Source of the DNA: Bacteroidales bacterium
GTDB taxonomy: Bacteria; Bacteroidota; Bacteroidia; Bacteroidales; UBA932
NCBI GenBank assembly: GCA_024401865.1
Contig: JAKSKI010000010.1
Location: forward strand, 1-37,224
Direction of reading: 5' to 3'
Length of the DNA: 37,224 nt
In this document: positions 31,152 to 37,224 of the stretch, piece after piece
Layout of the letters: the number at the start of each line of letters is the position of its first letter
How positions within the stretch are numbered: the first letter of the stretch is position 1
Position numbers and translations under genes: made by a program
Notes under the pieces: generated by a model
What the model saw: the letters and a program-made list of their open reading frames with translations, nothing else
The model's database searches: none
What the model was told of the DNA's origin: nothing

Positions 31152-33949
31152 AGAAGGCCCTGCCCATCCTGCTTGTCACGGCGGCTCTCTTAGCGGAGCT
31201 GCAGGCGTTTGCAGCACAGGACGGGCCCTCACTGCAGGATGCCTGTGACTCCATTGCCTTATGGATGCAGGAGGAGACGGGTGTCAGATCCGGTTTCAAG
31301 GTCAGGAAACGCAGGGCTTCGGGCAGCAGCGTCGACCTGTATCTTAGCCGGGGGTTCGGAGACTATCCCTGGACGGAAGCCACTCTTGACGAAGCCCGGC
31401 ACATTCTGTCGGACGCACTGGACGACAGAGGCCGTCTGGGCGAACTCTATTGCAACGGGGTCAATGTCAAGGACTACCTTGTCAAATGGACAATTCCCGA
31501 ACCCGTCAGGGAGAGGCTCTCATACAGGCTGGGCGACAAGCATTTCGAACGTGGTCTTGACAACAGGTACATAGCCCTGTGGCCCAGTCACGGCAGATAC
31601 TATGACTCGTACGAAGGACGGTGGAAGTGGCAGAGAGCGCCCCTGCACACTACCGTCGAGGACCTTTACACCCAGAGTTACGTACTCAAATACCTCATTC
31701 CTATGCTGGAAAATGCCGGTGCCGGCGTTTATGACCCCAGAGAGCGAGACACCCAGACCGACGAGATTATCATCGACAACGACCCGTCATTCGACCGCAG
31801 AGGGTTGTCAGGCAAGGTAAGGCGTCAGGGAAGATATGCCGAAAGCGGCGACTGGAAAGACTGCGGCTGCGGCTTCGCCGACCTCAAGGCGGCATATTCG
31901 GACACTGACAATCCGTTCCGTATGGGCAGTGCAAGATATGCGGAGTGCTCGGAAGGCAAGCCTACGTGCAGCGCCGTATGGTCTTTCACCATCCCCGAAC
32001 GCGGAAGGTATGCTGTATACGTCTCTTATTCATCCGGTCCCGACAACACGGCCGGTGCCCGATACAAGGTCAATCATCTGGGCGGTGTGACGGAATTTGC
32101 GGTCAATCAGACCATAGGCGGAGGCACCTGGATATATCTGGGCACTTTCGATTTCGACAAGAGCGGCAGCGTGACCCTTGACAACAGGGGCAACAAAGGC
32201 AGCAGGGTGTCCGCGGATGCCGTCAAGATTGGCGGAGGAACCGGACGCATAGACCGCGGGGGCGGAGTTTCGGGAGTCCCTGCATACTGCGAAGGGGCAA
32301 TGTATAACATGCAATGGTCCGGCATAGACGCCTCCGTATGGAATGCCAAGGACGATGACTATACCAATGACTTCGCCTCAAGGGGAGCCTGGGTCAAAAG
32401 CCTCAGGGACGACTTCCATCTTCCCGTCGACCTGTCACTGGGATTTCACAGCAATGCAGGCACTGCGGAAGCGGACAGCACATACGGCACGCTTGCCATA
32501 TACACTCTCAAGAATGAGGGCAAGCGCACGATGACAAACGGGCTCGACAGGATGTCGTGCCGCCGTTTTGCGTCAATAGTGCAGGACGAAGTCGTAAGGG
32601 ACATACGCTCCGGATTCCGCCCCGACTGGACGCGCAGGGAGCTCTGGGACCGCTCTTACAGCGAGAGCAGGACAAGCGATGTGCCGGCGATGATACTCGA
32701 GCTTCTCTCCCATCAGAATTTCGAGGATATGACATACGGACTTGATCCGGCATTCCAGTTCACAGTATCGCGGGCCGTCTACAAAGGCATACTCAAATAT
32801 CTGGCCGAACTATACGGCCGCCCCTGGACCGTACAGCCCCTGCCCGTGCGCAATTTCGCCGTTCTGCCGGCGGGAGAATGCAGTGCCAGACTCCGCTGGG
32901 AGCCCACTCCTGATGCCTCCGAGCCGGAAGCAATGCCTGAAGGTTACACCGTTTATACCCGCATCGATGACGGAGCTTTCGACCGGGGTACCGATGTAAT
33001 GGACACAACCGTCGTATTGAAATACAAGCCGGGACACGTCTGCAGTTACCGCATCGAGGCATGGAATGCCGGAGGCCGCAGTTTCCCGTCAGAGACATTG
33101 TGCATAGGCTCGCCGGTCGAGCCTGCCGACAGCTCGGCAGTACTGATTGTCAACAATTTCACCGAAGTCTCAGCCCCGTCATTCTTCAAGTCCGACAAAT
33201 TCGCGGGATTTGACGGCCGTGAAGACAGCGGTATCCCTTACATCGACGACATAAGTTATGTCGGACCCGTATATGACTTCTGCCGTGAGCACGAATGGGT
33301 CAGTGATGACGAATCAGGATTCGGGGCCTCATATTCGGACCAGGCCTGCTGCAAATTGGCAGGCAACAGTTTTGACTATCCCGCAATGCACGCCAAAGTA
33401 CTGCTGGATATGGGAATTCCGTTCTGCTCGTCAAGCGCAGGAGCTTTCACCAGAGACACATTGCCCGGCAACGTGGGCATCATCGACCTTATCTGCGGCA
33501 AGCAGAAGGACTGTTTCCCCTCAGAAATAAAGTCCGCACTCAGAGAATTCACATCCCGGGGCCACTCGCTCCTGGTCAGTGGTGCGGGCATAGCCTCTCC
33601 TTTCAGATGCGACAGCACCGGCTTTGCGTCCGGAGTTCTGGGATTCAAATGGATAAGCAGCCACGGCAGTCCGGACGGCAAGGTGGGCGGAATGCAGATC
33701 AACAGGGCCCCGGACCCCCTGCGCTACAGGGTCGAGAATCCGGACGGATTGGGACTGCGCTCCGGTTCGGCAGCCTTGGCATCAGGCACCGTGGTCCTGC
33801 GTTATGACACCAACAGCATCCCCGCCGCCGTGCATTTTTTCGGCAACGGCTACCGCGTGGCCTCCTACGGCTTCCCTCCCGAATGCCTCCGGAGTGACAA
33901 AGACTTCCGCAAAGTGATGAAGGGAGCAATACGATTCCTAAGACAATGA
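31148..33949 (+). CDS. N-acetylmuramoyl-L-alanine amidase with golvesin-like insert ('xanthan lyase' annotation type)
   Basis: The 933-residue protein has a signal peptide (about 1-23). Amidase_3-type motifs are split: 'PSHGRYYDS' (His148) and Glu171 come before the insert, and 'GFHSNAG' (His434) and 'ILELLSHQNFED' (Glu518) after it, giving the expected zinc-ligand and catalytic set. The insert at about 228-363 is a golvesin C-terminal-like beta-sandwich ('WSFTIPERGRYAVYVSYSSG', 'TWIYLGTFDFDKSGSVTLDN'). A fibronectin-like segment (about 570-665) follows, and then a C-terminal alpha/beta region starting 'SAVLIVNNFTEVSAPSFF' and containing 'FCSSSAGAF'. Such proteins are often labelled xanthan lyase, but the motifs point to cleavage of peptidoglycan stem peptides. 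It overlaps its neighbours by 4 nt on both sides. Confidence 0.83.
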   Translation: MKKALPILLVTAALLAELQAFAAQDGPSLQDACDSIALWMQEETGVRSGFKVRKRRASGSSVDLYLSRGFGDYPWTEATLDEARHILSDALDDRGRLGELYCNGVNVKDYLVKWTIPEPVRERLSYRLGDKHFERGLDNRYIALWPSHGRYYDSYEGRWKWQRAPLHTTVEDLYTQSYVLKYLIPMLENAGAGVYDPRERDTQTDEIIIDNDPSFDRRGLSGKVRRQGRYAESGDWKDCGCGFADLKAAYSDTDNPFRMGSARYAECSEGKPTCSAVWSFTIPERGRYAVYVSYSSGPDNTAGARYKVNHLGGVTEFAVNQTIGGGTWIYLGTFDFDKSGSVTLDNRGNKGSRVSADAVKIGGGTGRIDRGGGVSGVPAYCEGAMYNMQWSGIDASVWNAKDDDYTNDFASRGAWVKSLRDDFHLPVDLSLGFHSNAGTAEADSTYGTLAIYTLKNEGKRTMTNGLDRMSCRRFASIVQDEVVRDIRSGFRPDWTRRELWDRSYSESRTSDVPAMILELLSHQNFEDMTYGLDPAFQFTVSRAVYKGILKYLAELYGRPWTVQPLPVRNFAVLPAGECSARLRWEPTPDASEPEAMPEGYTVYTRIDDGAFDRGTDVMDTTVVLKYKPGHVCSYRIEAWNAGGRSFPSETLCIGSPVEPADSSAVLIVNNFTEVSAPSFFKSDKFAGFDGREDSGIPYIDDISYVGPVYDFCREHEWVSDDESGFGASYSDQACCKLAGNSFDYPAMHAKVLLDMGIPFCSSSAGAFTRDTLPGNVGIIDLICGKQKDCFPSEIKSALREFTSRGHSLLVSGAGIASPFRCDSTGFASGVLGFKWISSHGSPDGKVGGMQINRAPDPLRYRVENPDGLGLRSGSAALASGTVVLRYDTNSIPAAVHFFGNGYRVASYGFPPECLRSDKDFRKVMKGAIRFLRQ

Positions 33950-34929
33950 AAAGATTTATTATCATAACGGCCATTCTGGCCACTTGTACGCTCAACGCTC
34001 AGGACCGCACCGCGAGACCTGTCAGATCGACCCACCCCTCAGGAGAGGAAACGCTCGACACTCTGGATACCTCCGATCCGGGACTCAAGCTCATACTGTT
34101 CACCAACGGCACCTGGAAATTCGCCAAGAACTATGACACTCCGGCAACGGACAGCGTCATGAGGGAGGACTGGGCTGTCAACGCCATTATGCCCTACAGG
34201 ATAGTGAGGGACTCGCTTCCCTACCGCATCACCCTGATGCTTGCAGATTCCACCGAAGCTTTCTGCTGTCCCTGTGAGGTACCGGTATATTCCAAGTTCG
34301 GGGTCAGGCACGGCCGCAACCACAACGGAGTGGACCTGCCCTCCCCTACCGGGACTCCCACCTATTCGGCATTCGCAGGCAAGGTCAGGACAGCCACCAG
34401 GACCAAGGGCTACGGCAACCTCGTCATCATACGCCACCCCAACGGGCTTGAGACCTACTACGGGCACCTGTCACGAATAGACGTTCAGCCCGAACAATGG
34501 GTCAGTGCCGGACAGCAGATCGGCCTTATCGGTTCAACAGGACATTCCACAGGCCCTCACCTGCATTTCGAGTCAAGGTACAAGGGCTTCGCTTTCGATC
34601 CTCAGTGGATTATCGATTTCGAGAACGGGGTACTGCGCCGGGACTTCTTCGTCCTCAAGAAGAAATATCTCTCCAACTATAACAGATACACGCCCGAGAG
34701 CATAGAGGAAGAGGAGAACATCCTGCTTGATGAAGAACAGGAAAGGGCAGAAGAGGAGCGTCTGCGCAAGGAAGCGGAGGCGATGAGATGGCATACCATC
34801 AAATCCGGGGACACGCTTAGCCGCATAGCAGTCAGAAACGGCACCACGGTATCGGCAATCTGCAAGCTCAATCCCGGTCTGACTCCGAAGTCGACCCTCA
34901 AGATAGGTCGCAAGATCAGGGTCAGATAG
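33946..34929 (+). CDS. M23 peptidase with C-terminal LysM domain
   Basis: The 327-residue protein has a signal peptide (about 1-18, 'TCTLNAQ'). The M23 (lysostaphin-type) domain lies at about 112-225, with 'GRNHNGVDLP' (His126, Asp130) and 'GPHLHFE' (His205, His207), so the zinc site and catalytic His are intact. A Glu-rich helix, probably a coiled coil, spans about 245-280. A single LysM domain ('WHTIKSGDTLSRIAVRNGTTVSAICKLN', in parts) ends the protein. It is a periplasmic peptidoglycan endopeptidase that binds glycan through LysM. It forms the end of the MsbA-like/VanZ/amidase set with a 4-nt overlap, so two different peptidoglycan hydrolase activities are made together. It converges on folE with 7 nt between stops. 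Confidence 0.93.
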   Translation: MKRFIIITAILATCTLNAQDRTARPVRSTHPSGEETLDTLDTSDPGLKLILFTNGTWKFAKNYDTPATDSVMREDWAVNAIMPYRIVRDSLPYRITLMLADSTEAFCCPCEVPVYSKFGVRHGRNHNGVDLPSPTGTPTYSAFAGKVRTATRTKGYGNLVIIRHPNGLETYYGHLSRIDVQPEQWVSAGQQIGLIGSTGHSTGPHLHFESRYKGFAFDPQWIIDFENGVLRRDFFVLKKKYLSNYNRYTPESIEEEENILLDEEQERAEEERLRKEAEAMRWHTIKSGDTLSRIAVRNGTTVSAICKLNPGLTPKSTLKIGRKIRVR

Positions 34930-34936
34930 CGCTTCT

Positions 34937-35524
34937 TCAGCGCCTTATCAGATTAAGGAACTCGTTGCGAGTGCGCGCGTCGCTCAAAAACACTCCCGAA
35001 AACGCCGAGGTCGTAGTGACGGAATTGGATTTCTCCACTCCACGCAGTTGCATGCAGCTGTGCGAAGCCTCGATCACCACAGCCACGCCCAGTGGCTTCA
35101 GAGCCTCGTCAATGCAATCCCTTATCTGGACTGTAAGGCGTTCCTGCACCTGAAGCCTGCGGGCATATGTCTCCACCACACGGGCTATCTTGCTGAGTCC
35201 GGTAATCTTGCCGTCAGGTATGTACGCTACGTGACATTTGCCCACGAAAGGCAGCATATGGTGTTCACAGGTACTGTACAGCTCAATGTCCTTAACCAGA
35301 ACCATCTGCTGATACTGCTCATCGAACATTGCGGACTTCACTATGGCGATGCCGTCCTCCTCATAGCCTTTGGTCAGGTACTGAAGGGATTTGGCCACCC
35401 TCTCCGGGGTCTTGACCAGTCCTTCACGTGAAGGGTCCTCCCCCAAAAGACGTAGAATCTCCTTGACGTGGCCGGCTATTTCGGCCGTGACGGGTCCGTC
35501 ATATTGGTCTGCTCTCTTGTACAT
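34937..35524 (-). CDS. folE: GTP cyclohydrolase I
   Basis: The 195-residue product is the typical FolE length. '[21 protein letters not shown]' (in parts) provides zinc ligands Cys86 and His89, and '[12 protein letters not shown]' provides Cys157. '[15 protein letters not shown]' near the N-terminus is also conserved. It converts GTP to dihydroneopterin triphosphate, the first step of folate synthesis, as a cytoplasmic homodecamer. It appears to be a single-gene unit. A minus-strand -7 box at 35553-35560 lies 28 nt before the ATG, and it diverges from the SIMPL-domain gene. Confidence 0.97.
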   Translation of the reverse strand: MYKRADQYDGPVTAEIAGHVKEILRLLGEDPSREGLVKTPERVAKSLQYLTKGYEEDGIAIVKSAMFDEQYQQMVLVKDIELYSTCEHHMLPFVGKCHVAYIPDGKITGLSKIARVVETYARRLQVQERLTVQIRDCIDEALKPLGVAVVIEASHSCMQLRGVEKSNSVTTTSAFSGVFLSDARTRNEFLNLIRR

Positions 35525-35552
35525 AATGGCTTAAGAATGTCTGGAACAGGTG

Positions 35553-35580
35553 CAAAATTACTAAAATTTCAGTAAATTTG
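35553..35580. promoter_or_regulatory. Divergent -7 boxes for folE and the SIMPL-domain gene
   Basis: Minus-strand TAATTTTG (35553-35560) and plus-strand TAAATTTG (35573-35580) both fit TAnnTTTG in a 79-bp divergent gap. They end 28 and 23 nt before the two start codons. No convincing -33 boxes are seen. Confidence 0.4.
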
Positions 35581-35603
35581 ACCTTGACATTATTATCCCG
35601 AAT

Positions 35604-36293
35604 ATGAAAAGAACCCTTATCATTGCAGCAGCCATAGTCCTTGCCGGGGCTATGCTTCCCGTTTCTGTGGCCAAATTGAAGTCATACGACAGGACCGTTG
35701 ACGTCAAAGGTCTCTGCGAGAGAGAGGTCAAGGCGGACAAAGTCATCTGGCCCATTATGTACAAAGTGATGGGCAACGACCTGTCAGAAGTGCTCAGACA
35801 GATCGACAGCAACAACAGCACCATCCTCGAGTTCCTTCGCGAGGGCGGCATCAGGGCGGAAGACATCACCGTGTCCACCCCGCTTATCTCGGACAAATAC
35901 GCTTCCGAATACGGCAACAATGACAGGGTCTACCGGTTTCTGGTTACAAACACGCTAACGGTATGCTCAGAAGACATAGACGCAGTGATGGCATTGCAGA
36001 GCAGACAGTCGGAACTGATGAAGAAAGGCATTCCCACCACCGGTGACACCTGGGAGAACAAGACTCAGTTCAAGTTCGAGGCGCTCAATGACATCAAGCC
36101 CGAAATGATAGAGGAAGCCACCGGAAATGCGCGTATGGCTGCAGACAAGTTCGCCAAGGACTCCGGCAGCCGCATAGGCAAGATAAAGACCGCCACTCAG
36201 GGCACGTTCAGTATCGAGGACAGGGATTCCAATACCCCTTACATCAAGCGCATACGCGTTGTAACCTACGTGACCTACTACATCCGTCACTAG
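35604..36293 (+). CDS. SIMPL domain (DUF541) protein, exported
   Basis: The 229-residue protein has an N-terminal hydrophobic segment (about 4-23) acting as signal or anchor. 'VDVKGLCEREVKADKVIWPI' starts the SIMPL (DUF541) fold, followed by 'LREGGIRAEDITVSTP', 'VTNTLTVCSEDIDAVMAL', 'FEALNDIKPEMIEEATGNARMAADKFA' (in parts) and the C-terminal strand 'IRVVTYVTYYI'. Family members are periplasmic or membrane-anchored oligomers of uncertain function, including BP26 of Brucella. It lies alone on the plus strand, between the divergent folE and the convergent pldA (12-bp gap). Confidence 0.92.
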   Translation: MKRTLIIAAAIVLAGAMLPVSVAKLKSYDRTVDVKGLCEREVKADKVIWPIMYKVMGNDLSEVLRQIDSNNSTILEFLREGGIRAEDITVSTPLISDKYASEYGNNDRVYRFLVTNTLTVCSEDIDAVMALQSRQSELMKKGIPTTGDTWENKTQFKFEALNDIKPEMIEEATGNARMAADKFAKDSGSRIGKIKTATQGTFSIEDRDSNTPYIKRIRVVTYVTYYIRH

Positions 36294-36305
36294 GGCCCGG
36301 GCCGT

Positions 36306-37142
36306 CTATCTGAAGCATCTGTGGTTAAGAATGACCCCAAATCGGAGGTGTACCGGCGGTACGCCTCCTTTTATGCAGTCACACAGGGCTTCGTCGAAGC
36401 CATAATGAAACTGCACGAAGGGTGAAGGCCATTTGTCGCCGAATTCATAGGCGTACCTCACATTGACGTTGGCGATGGACTTGTTGAGCACGGGAGAGAC
36501 GTTGACGCTTAAGTAACTGTGAGCGCCCGTATACTTGTAGCCAACCGTCAGATAACCTATATAGTAGAGAAACAGGTCCTGGGTGAGGGACTTCTCGTGA
36601 GTCTCGTAATCTCCATATTCGCCTATTCCGCAACCAACTCCGGCACGCAGGGTCATATCAAGTGTGGAATTGCCTCCGAAATTGTGAATCCACCTCGCGA
36701 AGGCATAGTTCATCCCGCGTGAATAATCCTCCACGCCTTCGGCTGCAATGGGATTGCCGAAATAGGGCCTTCCGTTGGAACGGTGCTCAAGACCTGTAAC
36801 AAGGACGTTGCGCTCATTCATCCGACCCTCGAAATAAATGCCCGGCATATAGAGGTTGTCGTGGAAGGGTGCGGACTTGCCATAAGCGTCCCAGGTTGTA
36901 GTCTGGGTATAGGCAAAGAATGCCTGCCACTTGGGATTGATGGTAATGGGATATACCTTGAGGCTGAACTGAATCTTGACATCGACAACACCGTCACTCC
37001 TCAGCGAAGGACCGGTAGTGACGTAATTGTCGTTGTAAAATGAAAGTATCCGGGGTTTGTCGTCAGCTTTGAGGGTTGTCGCCCCCATTGCCATAAAGAC
37101 CATACAAAGTACCGCCACGATATGAGATCTGCTGCATTCCAT
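36306..37142 (-). CDS. pldA: Outer membrane phospholipase A1
   Basis: The 278-residue protein has a signal peptide (about 1-26, 'MAMGATTLKA'). Features of OMPLA are clear: 'SFYNDNYVTTG', then 'FSLKVYPI' and 'FAYTQTTTWDAYGKSAPFHD'. The catalytic stretch 'GLEHRSNGR' has His120 and Ser122, and 'DYSRGMNYAFARW' has Asn145, giving the Ser-His-Asn triad in family order. Alternating hydrophobic strands up to the C-terminus fit a 12-stranded barrel. It hydrolyses phospholipids mislocalised to the outer leaflet and so maintains membrane asymmetry. A -7 box (minus strand, 37148-37155) ends only 5 nt before the ATG. Confidence 0.88.
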   Translation of the reverse strand: MECSRSHIVAVLCMVFMAMGATTLKADDKPRILSFYNDNYVTTGPSLRSDGVVDVKIQFSLKVYPITINPKWQAFFAYTQTTTWDAYGKSAPFHDNLYMPGIYFEGRMNERNVLVTGLEHRSNGRPYFGNPIAAEGVEDYSRGMNYAFARWIHNFGGNSTLDMTLRAGVGCGIGEYGDYETHEKSLTQDLFLYYIGYLTVGYKYTGAHSYLSVNVSPVLNKSIANVNVRYAYEFGDKWPSPFVQFHYGFDEALCDCIKGGVPPVHLRFGVILNHRCFR

Positions 37143-37147
37143 AACTG

Positions 37148-37195
37148 CAAAGATACAAATAAAGGCTCAAGAATGTTCGGAAATTCATATATTTG
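37148..37195. promoter_or_regulatory. Divergent -7 boxes for pldA and the gene starting at 37202
   Basis: Minus-strand TATCTTTG (37148-37155) ends 5 nt before the pldA ATG. Plus-strand TATATTTG (37188-37195) ends 6 nt before the ATG at 37202. Both imply leaders of only 2-3 nt. The -33 elements are not convincing. Confidence 0.4.
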
Positions 37196-37201
37196 TCAGC
37201 G

Positions 37202-37224
37202 ATGAAACTCCAGTCCACACATTT
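37202..37224 (+). CDS. Start of a gene cut by the window end
   Basis: An ATG at 37202 opens a frame that begins 'MKLQSTH' and runs off the window. It is supported by the divergent arrangement with pldA and by a TAnnTTTG box 6 nt upstream. Seven residues are too few to name a product. Confidence 0.5.

Noticed and set aside
31148-33949. Xanthan lyase activity
   Set aside because: The catalytic-type residues match an amidase with a golvesin-like insert; no polysaccharide lyase 8 motif is seen.
34929-34943. 5-bp hairpin between the M23 gene and folE stops as a terminator
   Set aside because: The stem is too short and lacks a T run, so it is not supported.
36294-36303. 10-bp G/C palindrome between SIMPL and pldA as a bidirectional terminator
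   Set aside because: It has no loop and no T tract on either side; it probably reflects composition.

Overview
The window looks like a chromosomal segment from a member of the Bacteroidales. The pointers are bactofilins, a golvesin-domain amidase of the type often annotated 'xanthan lyase', a GRP-family sugar transporter, a PqqD/HprK-like/SPase set, and repeated -7 promoter boxes of the Bacteroidota type (TAnnTTTG). Third codon positions are mostly G or C, which would fit a G+C-rich lineage such as Rikenellaceae or an uncultured gut or rumen group. This placement is inference, since no rRNA or other marker is present. No RNA gene, insertion sequence or CRISPR array was seen.

Layout. (1) 1-1721: two bactofilin-like genes on the minus strand, separated by a strong intrinsic terminator. 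(2) 1722-3125: a polytopic membrane protein of unknown role. (3) 3205-18528, plus strand: a long, tightly packed polysaccharide-degradation operon. Its order is GH31, GH3, GH106, dapF, a GH141-like beta-helix protein, a second GH106, GH28, and a truncated GH28-like gene. The enzyme set suggests rhamnose- and uronate-rich pectin (rhamnogalacturonan) as substrate. No SusC/SusD pair or sensor lies in the window. The lysine/peptidoglycan gene dapF sits inside the operon with overlapping ends. (4) 25093-18558, minus strand: seven genes with gaps or overlaps of at most 14 nt. They are pgi, a YitT-family membrane protein, a GRP-family sugar transporter, an HprK-like kinase, a SEC11/SipW-type signal peptidase, a PqqD protein and an ABC exporter. 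The last four resemble the tailoring and export half of a RiPP (lasso-type) pathway, but no precursor or cyclase is visible. (5) 26058-25144: an M28-fold protein that has lost most zinc ligands. It diverges from a TPR protein plus a WalJ/YycJ-type metallo-hydrolase (26095-28891). (6) 28915-34929: an envelope operon of MsbA-like ABC exporter, VanZ-like protein, amidase/golvesin protein and M23-LysM protein. (7) 34937-37142: folE, a SIMPL-domain protein and an outer membrane phospholipase A (pldA). A gene start is cut by the window end at 37202.

Points worth a second look are the precursor-less HprK/SPase/PqqD/ABC cassette, dapF inside a glycan operon, the GH28 remnant whose reading frame breaks just before a conserved-looking motif, the ligand-less M28 protein, -7 boxes so close to start codons that several mRNAs should be nearly leaderless, and avoidance of CATG through synonymous codon choice before Met.
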